From Bacilli bacterium (GTDB taxonomy: Bacteria; Bacillota_I; Bacilli_A; RF39; UBA660): 64,000 nt of DNA. The position numbers and the translations under genes are program-made. Positions 8,816 to 17,971 of the stretch are shown in pieces (position 1 is the stretch's first letter; each line of letters starts with the position of its first letter). The notes below the pieces were generated by a model. That model was given only the letters and a program-made list of their open reading frames with translations, was not told the DNA's origin and made no database searches. The stretch lies in assembly GCA_900772415.1 (NCBI GenBank), contig CAAHEC010000019.1, positions 31,794-95,793 of the forward strand, written 5' to 3'.

Positions 8816-9637
8816 ATGAATACAAAGGATATATTAAATAATTGTAATTTTGTTTTTAAAAAGAAATTTGGTCAAAACTTTTTGTTAGATCAAAATATAT
8901 TAAATAACATTGTAAAAGAAGCTGATATAACAAAGGACACTTTAGTTATTGAAATAGGAGTAGGTGCAGCAGCACTAACTAAAAAGCTTTCTTTAAAGGC
9001 CAAAAATGTACTTGGTTATGAAATAGATAAAACCTTAAAAGATCCATTAAGTGTTATTTTAAAGGATTTTTCTAACGTTGATATTATCTTTGATGATTTC
9101 TTAAATAGATGTATAAAAGATGACTTAAAAAAATATGAATACAAAAATCTAATGGTTATAGCGAACCTCCCTTATTATATTACAACACCAATAATAACTA
9201 AATTTATAGAAGAGCAAATAGATGTTGAAAAAATAATAGTTATGGTTCAAAATGAAGTTGCAGAAAGATTCTCTGCTAAAGTAGGAACAAAATCATATAA
9301 TTCATTAACGGTGTTTTTGAATTATTACTTTGATATTAAAAAAATTTTCACGGTATCTAGAAATGTTTTTTATCCAAGACCAAATGTTGATTCTGCGGTT
9401 GTTTTATTTACTAAGAAAGAAAATAAAATAAAGGCAAAAAATGAAAATCTTTTCTTTTTAATTGTTAAAAAGGCTTTTACACAAAAGAGAAAAACATTAA
9501 AAAACAATTTAAATGAATTTGATATAGATAAAATAGATTTGGTCTTAAGTAAATTTGGTAAAGACATTAATTATAGAGCAGAAAATATAACGCTAGAAGA
9601 ATTTATAATGATTTCTAATGAATTAATCAAACAGTAA
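8816..9637 (+). CDS. rsmA: 16S rRNA (A1518/A1519-N6,N6)-dimethyltransferase
   Basis: KsgA/RsmA dimethylates two adjacent adenines in the 3' hairpin of 16S rRNA late in 30S assembly. Visible features are FGQNFLLDQNI near residue 20, the SAM motif VIEIGVGAAALTKKL (canonical GxGxGxLT reads GVGAAALT here), the catalytic NLPY (IANLPYYI, near residue 115) and the C-terminal FYPRPNVDSAVV. The 273-residue length is normal. GAGGGGATATGT precedes the ATG. The stop codon lies in the loop of an intrinsic terminator. Confidence 0.95.
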   Translation: MNTKDILNNCNFVFKKKFGQNFLLDQNILNNIVKEADITKDTLVIEIGVGAAALTKKLSLKAKNVLGYEIDKTLKDPLSVILKDFSNVDIIFDDFLNRCIKDDLKKYEYKNLMVIANLPYYITTPIITKFIEEQIDVEKIIVMVQNEVAERFSAKVGTKSYNSLTVFLNYYFDIKKIFTVSRNVFYPRPNVDSAVVLFTKKENKIKAKNENLFFLIVKKAFTQKRKTLKNNLNEFDIDKIDLVLSKFGKDINYRAENITLEEFIMISNELIKQ

Positions 9638-9654
9638 TGTTTGATTTTTTTTTT
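9625..9654 (+). terminator. intrinsic terminator spanning the rsmA stop codon
   Basis: A perfect 9-bp stem (AATCAAACA / TGTTTGATT) with loop GTAA is followed by ten T residues. The rsmA stop TAA lies in the loop. Confidence 0.85.
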
Positions 9655-9679
9655 GCATATATTTAATTGGGTGATAAAG

Positions 9680-10426
9680 TTGTTTCAGGTAGGAAATTTG
9701 GTTACAAGGAAATCATACAAAAATGACGTAGTATTTAAAATTTATAAAATAGATGGAGATATTGCTTATTTAAAAGGTATAAATGTTAGATTATGTGCTG
9801 ATAGTAAAATAGATGATTTAGTTTTAGTGGATAATATAGATAGAGATGATGATCATTTTTTTTATGAGAAAATAAGATCAATTAGAAATTTTGAAAGAAG
9901 TGATTATTTTTATATTCCGGGGAAGATTTTGCACGTTGACGGTGATAAAGAATACTTAAATAGATGTTTAGCATTTTATAAAGATGCAAACGTTTTAGCT
10001 TATGGAGTATATTCTAGGGAAAGCGAAATGTCATCTAACATAGAAAAATATTTAAAAGATATAAATCCTGATATAGTTGTTATAACGGGTCATGATTCAA
10101 AAATTAAAGAAAATTCTAGATATTTTTGTGATGCTGTTAAAGTTTGCAGAAAATATCAACGTGATTATGACAAGTTAATAATTATTGCGGGGGCTTGTCA
10201 GTCGGATTATGAGAGGTTAATTAAGGCAGGAGCAAATTTTGCATCAAGCCCTAAAAAAGTAAACATACATGCACTAGATCCTGCAATAATAGCCTTATCG
10301 CTTAGTTTATCAGATAAGAATAAAAATGTTGATTTATTAGAACTACTTGAAAAGACAAGTAATGGTAAGGATGGCATAGGTGGAGTAAATACTAGAGGTG
10401 TTATGACAACTGGATATCCAAGATAG
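9680..10426 (+). CDS. yabG: sporulation-specific protease YabG
   Basis: YabG is a cysteine protease that processes spore coat and morphogenetic proteins in Bacillus and Clostridium. This product aligns in feature order with B. subtilis YabG: FQVGNLVTRKSYKNDV at the start, YIPGKILHVDGDKEYL, DPDIVVITGHD-type segment, then IIAGACQSDYERLIKAGANF, SSPKKVNIHALDP and GVNTRGVMTTGYP at the end. I place the start at TTG 9680, since GGGTGAT lies four bases upstream; in-frame TTG 9641 falls in the previous terminator. The B. subtilis middle insertion is absent (248 vs 290 residues). Position between ksgA and veg is conserved. Confidence 0.93.
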   Translation: MFQVGNLVTRKSYKNDVVFKIYKIDGDIAYLKGINVRLCADSKIDDLVLVDNIDRDDDHFFYEKIRSIRNFERSDYFYIPGKILHVDGDKEYLNRCLAFYKDANVLAYGVYSRESEMSSNIEKYLKDINPDIVVITGHDSKIKENSRYFCDAVKVCRKYQRDYDKLIIIAGACQSDYERLIKAGANFASSPKKVNIHALDPAIIALSLSLSDKNKNVDLLELLEKTSNGKDGIGGVNTRGVMTTGYPR

Positions 10427-10436
10427 AGGAGATAAA

Positions 10437-10643
10437 ATGATAAATGATATTAAAAAAAATATAATATTATTAAAGGGTAAGAAGATAAAGGTTTACGTAG
10501 ATGTTGGAAGAAATAAAAACGAAATGTACGAAGGTGTAGTTTTAAATACCTATCAAAATATTTGGACATTAAAAACAAAAACGGATGTTAAAAGTTTTGG
10601 ATATAAAGACATTTTGATTAATAGTGTTGTAATAAGTTCATAA
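10437..10643 (+). CDS. veg: Veg protein
   Basis: A 68-residue beta-rich protein of the Veg family. It begins MINDIKKNIILLKGKKIKVYVD and contains NEMYEGVVLNTYQNIW. In B. subtilis Veg (86 aa) stimulates biofilm formation and acts at spore outgrowth. GAGGAG precedes the ATG, and the gene follows yabG by ten bases as in Bacillus, so the two are probably co-transcribed. It ends in a terminator. Confidence 0.9.
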   Translation: MINDIKKNIILLKGKKIKVYVDVGRNKNEMYEGVVLNTYQNIWTLKTKTDVKSFGYKDILINSVVISS

Positions 10644-10659
10644 TATATGGACTTTTTTT
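10635..10659 (+). terminator. intrinsic terminator after veg
   Basis: AGTTCAT pairs with ATGGACT (one G-U pair) around a 5-base loop, followed by seven T residues. It overlaps the last codons of veg. Confidence 0.6.
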
Positions 10660-10676
10660 GTTATGTTTATTGCATT

Positions 10677-10704
10677 TTGTACATATTTATGGTTAAATTA
10701 TAAT
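10677..10704 (+). promoter_or_regulatory. promoter of the surface-protein cassette
   Basis: TTGTAC at 10677-10682 and a perfect TATAAT at 10699-10704, 16 bases apart, lie 30 bases upstream of the large surface-protein start. Together with the preceding terminator this makes the cassette an independent transcription unit. Confidence 0.65.
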
Positions 10705-10733
10705 GTATAAAACTAAAATTGGAGGTCTATATA

Positions 10734-13700
10734 ATGAATGATGCAAAATATAATATGACACAAAAACTTAAGGACTTTTTTCTTATTCAGAAAATAAGAA
10801 TAGCAAACTTTATAAAGGAACATAAATATATATCTGCGTTTATAGGAATATTCTTATTTTCTTGTATAGTCGCCCTTATAGTGTATGCATCTGATAATGA
10901 TGAATACAAAGGAAAAGTAGAAGTATCAGCTGCTAGTGTTACTTCGAAAAGCTCATCATCAACAAGTGAAATAAAGGAAATACCAAGTTTTAGTACTTTG
11001 GTATATGATATTGACTATAATTTATCAATTAAAGATTTGAAGAATGATAAAACAGTTATTAGAAACGTTGTAGTGGAAGCTACAATGGTTGATGATATTG
11101 ATGCAGAGTGGCTTATAAATGATGAAGAAGCTAATTATGAATTATCAGACGATAAGAAAAAAATGACTGTTACAATATATGGATCTCAAGTGGGTGAAAA
11201 CTTATCAAAACAATTGTATTTAAGAGTTGGTAATATAAAAAACGGAACATTAATTAATACTACTTTTAAAATCAAAGAAGAAACAGCATCTGATTATAAA
11301 AAAGAACTTTCTTCTTCTGTTAAGGCAGTTAGTGAACAAGCAGCTTTAACTGCTAGAGTTGTTCCTGGAACAGCATATAAATCAGAAAAAATAGAAAACG
11401 GAAGATTAGCTCCTTTTGGAATTTTAGTAGGTTTAGAAAAATCAAAATATCCAAATGGACTATCTGGACTTTATTTTGATCCTAATTTTAGCTTAGTTTT
11501 AGAATCAACACAAACCGTTAGAGGGAAAACCTCTCAAATAGAGTTGGAAGAAGATGAAAAATTTTATGGAACTTATGATTCTTCAACTAAACTATTACCT
11601 GGCATGTTAAACTATAAATTAGACTATTTTAACAAATCAGTTTATGATTCAGGTTCTGTTAAATCACTTAAGAAATCTGAATCTGGTGTAATGGGTGAAT
11701 TAAAACAAAGCAAAAGTCCTTTAGCATATTTAATAGGAGATAAGGAAATAAATCTAGAAGTAGATGATACTTATAAAGAGTATGGAATTTCAACAACAAA
11801 AAACATAAGTGATATATGTAGAACAAACTTTAAAAATTGTAAAAGAACTATAACTGATAAAACAGGAAAGGAAGTAGATGTAAGCAAAGTAACTGAAAAA
11901 GAAGGAAATTATAAAGTAAGCTATGAATATAGTTCTGGATCAGATAAGGTAACCCTTTATAGAACTATAAATGTAACTAAAAAAGAAACAAAAGAAATGC
12001 AGGGAAGTGTTTATTCTTTAAATGATAAAAAAATAATAATTTTACTTAAAGGAGAAACTTATAAAGAACCTGGTTTAATAAAAGATGGACAAATACTAAC
12101 TAGCTATGAAAGTTTAATAACAAAAAATGGTGAATCAACAAGTTCTATTAGTACTAAGGAACCTGGCGAATACAAAATCACATATACTGTTACGGGAACA
12201 AATAAAAAAGATGTTGAAAATGATAAAATAATTTTTGAAAGAACTATCAAAGTTGTTGATAGTTTGCCATCAATTGAATCTCAAATATTAACTGCTAATA
12301 CAATTTATACTCCATCAAATGGTAAATATAGTGATCCATCACTAAATATAGATTCAAAAGATTTTATTTGTAATTCCTCTTCTAATTGTTCTGTCAAATA
12401 TTATGACATAATAACAAATGAGGAAGTAAGTAAAATAAACACTAATAAGGCAGGAACGTATAAAGCTGTTTATAAAGTGACCGACAAAAATGGCTTTATT
12501 CTTGAAACTACAAATGATATTCATTTTATAACTAAATATGATTTTGATATTATAAACATTAAATCGAATGGTAAATCTTACTTATATGATAATAATTTCA
12601 TAGCATTAGGATCTTATTTCGTTAATGCAAGATCTGTTCGTGATAGTTCTATTAATGATGACATAGCTGTTGATTTAAAAGCTTATGTTAAACAAGATAA
12701 TAATTTAGTATTGGTTTCTAAAGAAACTTCAGTTAACAAAAATTATTCCAAGGGAACAAAGACTAATAGTCTAGAATTTGAAACAAATGAAAAAACTTTG
12801 GCATATGGTGAAGATACGGTTTTAAAATCCTTATTTTCTTACTCAACAGATGGAGATAGTAATATAAAAGAATTAACAGTTAAGGTTCCAATTTCAACTG
12901 GTATTTCAACTGCTGTTAATTCAACCGCACCTTTTAGCATGATTGAGTACTCAAGCAATTCAAAAAACCCTTATTATATTAGTGGTCTTAGTGAAAAACA
13001 AGAAGTAACTGTTAAATATTATGCTTGTTTGATGGAAGAGACTAAAACAACTTGTAAAAATGAAGCAAAGGAATTTGATTCGTATGAAGATGAAAATATT
13101 CAAAAAGAAGGTTTAACGTTAGCATATTTAACATATACAATAAAAGAAGTAAAGCCAGGTCAAAATATAGACTTTAGAATAAGGTTAAAAACAAATGTTG
13201 GTAATCACGGTGGTACAATAACTTTAACATCAACTGCAAATTATAAAGAAATTGAATCAGATGGTACCACAAAAGATGTTCAAATTTCAAGTGAACCATC
13301 AGCTAAAATAAACATAACAGCCTTTAAGGCAAGAACTAAGGTTCTTGTTGGAAGTAGTGAACAGGATGTTATTATAAATGGTGCTGAAAAAAACAATTCT
13401 ACATTTAGTATATATCCAACTGTTAGTTTACCAAGTGAAGTTGTCAACACTAATTTGGCAAGTATTAATGAATTAAAATCAATTTTAATAACCGTTACCC
13501 TTCCTTCAGGCCTTAATTATGTATATAATGAAAACTATATGTTGCCAAAAGTAAGTAATAATGGAAAAACTTTAACATATGAACTTAGGGGACAGAAAGT
13601 AAATGAGTGGATTGATCCAATATTATTTGATGTAAGCTATGATATAGATATTCCATCGGGAGAAAAGAAAGATGTATCAGTTGTGATTCAGGCTACATCA

Positions 13701-15173
13701 TCAACGGATATTACTGACGCATCAGATTTAAGTGAAAGAACTACAGTAAGAAGTATTATATATCAAAATAATGAAGCAATTTCTTATAATCAATATGCTT
13801 CTAACGTGGCAATTTCTAAAGATACAAACTTTTATGTAGGGGCTAAATTATATAATAATGATAATAAAGTGCATAATAATATATCATTAGTAACTGTATT
13901 ACCTTATAATGACGTTGGCAATGAAAAATCGGCATTTACCGGAACTTATACAATATCTGATTTACCAAAGGATGCTTTATGTACGCTTAATTTGCCTGCT
14001 TTAGTAAGTAAAGAAGAAAATCTAAAAAATCAAACTGAAATTGAATGGAAAAATTGTGATGATTATAAAAAGGATGATTATTTAGGTGTTACTGCAATTA
14101 AGATTGATAATATAAATTTAGATAAAGGACAATCTTATGATCAAAAAATAACGATAAATCCAAAGGGAAATAAAACCGATGATTCATATCAAATCAAATC
14201 TTATTTAATATATGATTCAACTATTAAATCTATACCAGCTTTAACAGTTTCTGTAATAAGCAAAAAAATAACAGGTACTGTTTGGGAAGACTTTGATTCA
14301 GATGGAGTTATGGGAACTGATGAAAAAAAGGTTTCTGGTGTTACATTGAAATTATATTCATCAGATAGCAATGAGCTAGTTAAAACTGCAACAACAAATG
14401 AAAAAGGAAATTATAGCTTAACGGATTTAAAGCCTGGAACTTATTACGTCGTAGCAGAATATAATACCGCTAAATATGGTGTGTCTCCATACCAAGTTAA
14501 GCTTGATAAATCTATTACATCTCAGTTTAAATCGGTATCAAAAACAAACGAAGATAAAAAAACTGATACTTCTGAAGATAAAACAGAAGAAACAGAAACA
14601 AAAGAAGAAGAAAAATCTCAAGATGTTATAGTAAGAACTGAAGATATAGAAATAACAGAAAATACAAGACAAGTTGGTAATATAAACTTAGGACTTGCCT
14701 TAAGAAAGGAATATTCAGTTAAACTTACTAAATATATAACAAAGGCTATAACAACAAATCGTTTGGGAGTTTCTGTAACAAGAGATTATGGAAATGCTAC
14801 TTTGGCTAAATTGGATGTAAAAGATATAAATAATTTAAGTATAAAGGTTATTTATACATTAGAATTAGAAAATACTGGATATTATCCTGGTTACATATAC
14901 AAGGTAAAGGATTATATTCCTGATGGCATGTCATTTAATGATAAGTATGAAGAAAATAAGGGCTGGATCAAGAATGACAACGGTTACTTAGAAAATAATA
15001 CTTTATCCGATCAATTAATTAATAGTGGTGAAAAAAAGTATTTAACAATTGCATTTGATATAACAAAGAAAGAAGCGGGCTCATTCATCAATTATGCATC
15101 AGTTGATGATGAGGATTTACAAATATTGGTAGTCGCAGGCCAAAACGAGGAAGGTGAACAAAATGAGCAGTAA
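10734..15173 (+). CDS. large membrane-anchored surface protein with SdrD_B-type domain
   Basis: A 1479-residue protein. A cytoplasmic basic N terminus is followed by one membrane segment at about residues 32-52 (ISAFIGIFLFSCIVALIVYA), leaving nearly the whole protein outside. From about residue 325 there are Ig-like modules of DUF5011 character (INLEVDDTYKEYGI; a related copy IIILLKGETYKEPGL). An SdrD_B/collagen-binding-type module lies at about 1179-1257 (GTVWEDFDSDGVMGTDE ... GNYSLTDLKPGTYYVV). A Glu/Lys-rich linker (about 1270-1305) and a DUF11-like module containing YTLELENTGYYPGYIYKVKD follow. No LPXTG and no C-terminal membrane segment is seen. I chose ATG 10734 because GGAGG lies just before it. 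Its end overlaps the next gene by 11 bases. Exact function unknown; adhesion or surface scaffolding is inferred. Confidence 0.78.
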   Translation: MNDAKYNMTQKLKDFFLIQKIRIANFIKEHKYISAFIGIFLFSCIVALIVYASDNDEYKGKVEVSAASVTSKSSSSTSEIKEIPSFSTLVYDIDYNLSIKDLKNDKTVIRNVVVEATMVDDIDAEWLINDEEANYELSDDKKKMTVTIYGSQVGENLSKQLYLRVGNIKNGTLINTTFKIKEETASDYKKELSSSVKAVSEQAALTARVVPGTAYKSEKIENGRLAPFGILVGLEKSKYPNGLSGLYFDPNFSLVLESTQTVRGKTSQIELEEDEKFYGTYDSSTKLLPGMLNYKLDYFNKSVYDSGSVKSLKKSESGVMGELKQSKSPLAYLIGDKEINLEVDDTYKEYGISTTKNISDICRTNFKNCKRTITDKTGKEVDVSKVTEKEGNYKVSYEYSSGSDKVTLYRTINVTKKETKEMQGSVYSLNDKKIIILLKGETYKEPGLIKDGQILTSYESLITKNGESTSSISTKEPGEYKITYTVTGTNKKDVENDKIIFERTIKVVDSLPSIESQILTANTIYTPSNGKYSDPSLNIDSKDFICNSSSNCSVKYYDIITNEEVSKINTNKAGTYKAVYKVTDKNGFILETTNDIHFITKYDFDIINIKSNGKSYLYDNNFIALGSYFVNARSVRDSSINDDIAVDLKAYVKQDNNLVLVSKETSVNKNYSKGTKTNSLEFETNEKTLAYGEDTVLKSLFSYSTDGDSNIKELTVKVPISTGISTAVNSTAPFSMIEYSSNSKNPYYISGLSEKQEVTVKYYACLMEETKTTCKNEAKEFDSYEDENIQKEGLTLAYLTYTIKEVKPGQNIDFRIRLKTNVGNHGGTITLTSTANYKEIESDGTTKDVQISSEPSAKINITAFKARTKVLVGSSEQDVIINGAEKNNSTFSIYPTVSLPSEVVNTNLASINELKSILITVTLPSGLNYVYNENYMLPKVSNNGKTLTYELRGQKVNEWIDPILFDVSYDIDIPSGEKKDVSVVIQATSSTDITDASDLSERTTVRSIIYQNNEAISYNQYASNVAISKDTNFYVGAKLYNNDNKVHNNISLVTVLPYNDVGNEKSAFTGTYTISDLPKDALCTLNLPALVSKEENLKNQTEIEWKNCDDYKKDDYLGVTAIKIDNINLDKGQSYDQKITINPKGNKTDDSYQIKSYLIYDSTIKSIPALTVSVISKKITGTVWEDFDSDGVMGTDEKKVSGVTLKLYSSDSNELVKTATTNEKGNYSLTDLKPGTYYVVAEYNTAKYGVSPYQVKLDKSITSQFKSVSKTNEDKKTDTSEDKTEETETKEEEKSQDVIVRTEDIEITENTRQVGNINLGLALRKEYSVKLTKYITKAITTNRLGVSVTRDYGNATLAKLDVKDINNLSIKVIYTLELENTGYYPGYIYKVKDYIPDGMSFNDKYEENKGWIKNDNGYLENNTLSDQLINSGEKKYLTIAFDITKKEAGSFINYASVDDEDLQILVVAGQNEEGEQNEQ

Positions 15174-17301
15174 AATTCTAAGAAAAATAATGTTTTTTCT
15201 ATTTATATTGATTTCCTCTTTTGGATTTAGCGACTCATTAAAGGCTTTTCAAACTGGAGCGGTTTATCCTCATCCTAATGGGTATGCAAATGTTAAGTTT
15301 ACTTTAAACGGTGTAAATAAGGAAGAAAATTTTGCAACGGGAATTTATAAAGTAGATGGAAAACATGCTTATTGTGTAGAACCTGGAGTTAGGTTACCAA
15401 CTGCTGGCTATTCCGGGAATTTAAGTTTCCCATTAAATGAATTTAATATGCAAGGTACAATAGATTCTGATAAAAAAAAGACCATGTTATCACAAATTTT
15501 AACTTTTGCTATCAACGTTGGTAATGTAAAAAGTAAATCATATTATGAGGGTGCCGGTGCAACTGAAGCAAAAAAAATATTTGCTGCCCAAGGCTTAATT
15601 TGGGAAGTTGTAAAAGGAGAAAGAACTGGTTTCACGTTAGATTATCCAGATTTACATTATGGATATGGATGTTCTTTTTATGATATTATGCAAAATGTAA
15701 GAGGTTGTAAGCCTGGTAACTTAGATACTTATGTAACCTCATCAGAATATTTTAGAATACTAAATGCTATTAGAGGATCATTTGATTCACTAAATCCAGG
15801 AAGTGGAAATAATAGATTTAGTCCAACTGAGTCTAATGCTAATGTCGTTTCTCTTGCTTGGAATGGTAGCAAATACAGTTTAACAATAAACGATAGTAAT
15901 TTTAAATATTGGACGGTAGTCGAAACTTCTGGTTTAGAAGTTACTAAAACAGACGATTCAATTACGATTTCATCTGATAAGCCAATAAGTAAGGATGAAG
16001 CAAAAAAAGTAGCTATAAAAATTTATAATAAAGATGATTTAGATAGAAGATTAGATGGTACAACTGTCTACTATGATAAAAATTATCAAGATTTGGTAGT
16101 AATCGGTGGAACAACGGCATATAGTTATGTAAAAGTATATACTCCAAATTATCAGCTAAAAGTTATAAAAAAGGCTAAATTAGATGGTAAGGTATTAAGT
16201 GGTGCAAAGTTTAACGTTTGTACCAATAATTCTTGCACGAATGTTTTAGGAACCATAACAACTGATAAGAATGGTATTGCAACATATGATAAAATTCCAT
16301 ACCCTGGAACTTATTATGTAAAGGAAATTTCTGCTCCGGCTGGATATGAGCTTGATACTACACCAAAGGCCGTTACCGTAACTCATTCAAATGTTACTGG
16401 AACGGTAAGTTATGGAACGATTTCTTTAATAAATGTCAACAAAGAGTTTAACTTATCTAAAAAAACAGTGGACGAAAATAATAAAGAAATTGAATTAAAT
16501 GATGGCTGTGGAACAGATACATATACGGGACCTGAATTTGAAATAAAAGAAAATGGTAATAGTTTATACTTTAAGAAGATTAAAGATGGTGTATATAAAA
16601 CTGTAACAAAGGATGAAGAAGGTGCAACGACAAAATTACGTACTTGTAAAGGTAAGTTTAAAGTATATACTTTAAAAAGTTGTAAGTATACTATAGCGGA
16701 AACGAAAGCTCCAGAGGGACTTACATTACCATCATCTCCAGTTAAAAACATAGATGTGTGCACAACTGACAAAAACATATCATTTACAAATGGTTTCGCT
16801 GGGTTAGAATTTCAAAAGAAAAATGAAGATGGTGAGTTTGTATCTGGTGGAAAGTTTTCACTTCAAATGAAAATAAATAATGTTTACAAAGATGTATTAT
16901 TAAGACAGGTTGAAGAGGGTTCTTACGAATACGATTCAAAATTAACCGAAAATGATAAGGATGCAACATATGTAATGCTTACGAAGGACGGAATTGCTCG
17001 TATTTCAAAATTACCTCCAGGCGAATATAGAGTAGTTGAAAAAGAAGCACCAGAGGGTTATGAACTTATAGAAGACAAGGACTCAAAGGCTTTAGTAACA
17101 ATTAAAGATAGTGATAAAGAAGGATATTATTTAGTTGAGATGATAGATCAAAAAACAAATAAATATGGAAGTTCATCATCTGCAGAATTGGTTGTAACTA
17201 TAATTACTGGTAGAAAAATACTTAATTATGCATTTATTATTTCTTCATTGATTATATTATTAGTTGTAGCTATAATAGTTAGAAAAAAAGTTAAAAAATA
17301 G
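15163..17301 (+). CDS. thioester-domain / Cna_B-repeat surface adhesin
   Basis: A 712-residue surface protein. It has a signal peptide (basic start, hydrophobic residues about 9-22, probable cleavage after SLKA), then a thioester-type domain: YCVEPG with Cys71 and, downstream, AAQGLIWE with Gln143, the pair that forms the internal Cys-Gln thioester in TQXA/TED adhesins. At least three Cna_B/SpaA-type modules follow. Each ends in a typical glutamate motif (YYVKEISAPAGYEL, YTIAETKAPEGL, YRVVEKEAPEGYEL) expected for isopeptide crosslinks. A C-terminal membrane helix (about 688-706) with a basic tail anchors it; no LPXTG is visible before it. Start ATG 15163 follows GAGGAAGG and overlaps the upstream gene, indicating translational coupling. 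A host or matrix adhesin is inferred. Confidence 0.85.
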   Translation: MSSKILRKIMFFLFILISSFGFSDSLKAFQTGAVYPHPNGYANVKFTLNGVNKEENFATGIYKVDGKHAYCVEPGVRLPTAGYSGNLSFPLNEFNMQGTIDSDKKKTMLSQILTFAINVGNVKSKSYYEGAGATEAKKIFAAQGLIWEVVKGERTGFTLDYPDLHYGYGCSFYDIMQNVRGCKPGNLDTYVTSSEYFRILNAIRGSFDSLNPGSGNNRFSPTESNANVVSLAWNGSKYSLTINDSNFKYWTVVETSGLEVTKTDDSITISSDKPISKDEAKKVAIKIYNKDDLDRRLDGTTVYYDKNYQDLVVIGGTTAYSYVKVYTPNYQLKVIKKAKLDGKVLSGAKFNVCTNNSCTNVLGTITTDKNGIATYDKIPYPGTYYVKEISAPAGYELDTTPKAVTVTHSNVTGTVSYGTISLINVNKEFNLSKKTVDENNKEIELNDGCGTDTYTGPEFEIKENGNSLYFKKIKDGVYKTVTKDEEGATTKLRTCKGKFKVYTLKSCKYTIAETKAPEGLTLPSSPVKNIDVCTTDKNISFTNGFAGLEFQKKNEDGEFVSGGKFSLQMKINNVYKDVLLRQVEEGSYEYDSKLTENDKDATYVMLTKDGIARISKLPPGEYRVVEKEAPEGYELIEDKDSKALVTIKDSDKEGYYLVEMIDQKTNKYGSSSSAELVVTIITGRKILNYAFIISSLIILLVVAIIVRKKVKK

Positions 17302-17322
17302 CAAAATTTTTGCTATTTTTTT
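17293..17322 (+). terminator. intrinsic terminator of the surface cassette
   Basis: A self-complementary stretch (AAAAATAGCAAA / TTTTGCTATTTTT) immediately at the adhesin stop, ending in a T tract. Confidence 0.8.
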
Positions 17323-17372
17323 AATTATTATGTTAAACTAGACTTAGTAATATCAATTAAAGGAGTGATCAT

Positions 17373-17630
17373 ATGAAAATAACGAGTGTTTCTATTCAAA
17401 AGGAAACAAATGAAAATTCAAGGATGATTGGTTATGCCGAGATCGTTTTTGACAATTGTTTAAAGGTAAATGGCATAAGAATAATAAGAGGAAACACAAG
17501 GATTTTTGCGGCAATGCCAAACAAAAAATTATCTGATGGAAAATATAAAGATTATGTTCATCCTATAAATTCAGAACTAAGAAAACAAATAGATGATGCA
17601 ATAGAAAAGGCCTATGATGAAGAAAGATAA
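17373..17630 (+). CDS. spoVG: SpoVG RNA-binding regulator
   Basis: An 85-residue SpoVG family protein: MKITSVSIQKETNENSRMIGY followed by ALIVFDN-type segment (AEIVFDNCLKVNGIRII), and AMPNKKLSDGKYKDYVHPI. Family members bind nucleic acids and influence septation, sporulation and virulence. AAAGGAGTGATC precedes the ATG. In B. subtilis spoVG also lies between veg and yabP; here the surface cassette has been added between veg and spoVG. The end overlaps a terminator. Confidence 0.95.
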   Translation: MKITSVSIQKETNENSRMIGYAEIVFDNCLKVNGIRIIRGNTRIFAAMPNKKLSDGKYKDYVHPINSELRKQIDDAIEKAYDEER

Positions 17631-17658
17631 TTACTGTCATATTTATCTTTCTTTTTTA
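17621..17658 (+). terminator. intrinsic terminator after spoVG
   Basis: AGAAAGATAA pairs perfectly with TTATCTTTCT, followed by a T-rich tract. The stop codon of spoVG lies in the left arm. Confidence 0.75.
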
Positions 17659-17680
17659 TATAATTAATCAGGAGGAAAAA

Positions 17681-17971
17681 ATGGAGATAAAAGAAGAACA
17701 AGTTGAATTAATGAATCATAATATTACTGTTAACGAAAGGCAAAATATAATGATTAGTGGTATAACTAAGATAGATAGTTTCGATAGTGAAGAATTTATC
17801 TTACAAACAGCTGCAGGACCATTAGGGATAAAGGGAAGAAAATTGGAAATAGTAAAGCTAGATACATATGAAGGTACTATTACAATAAAAGGAATAGTGG
17901 ATGGCTTTTCATATTTGGACGACATAAAATCAAAGAAGGAAAACTCCATGTTAAATAAATTATTTAAATGA
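17681..17971 (+). CDS. yabP: sporulation protein YabP
   Basis: A 96-residue YabP/YqfC family protein: HNITVNERQNIMISGITKID, then FDSEEFILQTAAGPLGIKG and LDTYEGTITIKGIVDGFSY. In B. subtilis YabP (about 100 aa) is a mother-cell protein required for sporulation, related to the engulfment protein YqfC. CAGGAGGAAAAA precedes the ATG. It overlaps yabQ by 4 bases (ATGA), as in the Bacillus yabP-yabQ-divIC order. Confidence 0.93.
   Translation: MEIKEEQVELMNHNITVNERQNIMISGITKIDSFDSEEFILQTAAGPLGIKGRKLEIVKLDTYEGTITIKGIVDGFSYLDDIKSKKENSMLNKLFK

Noticed and set aside
16410..16778. A 122-codon minus-strand frame inside the thioester adhesin
   Set aside because: The sense strand encodes clear Cna_B modules; the antisense frame has no site or recognisable content.
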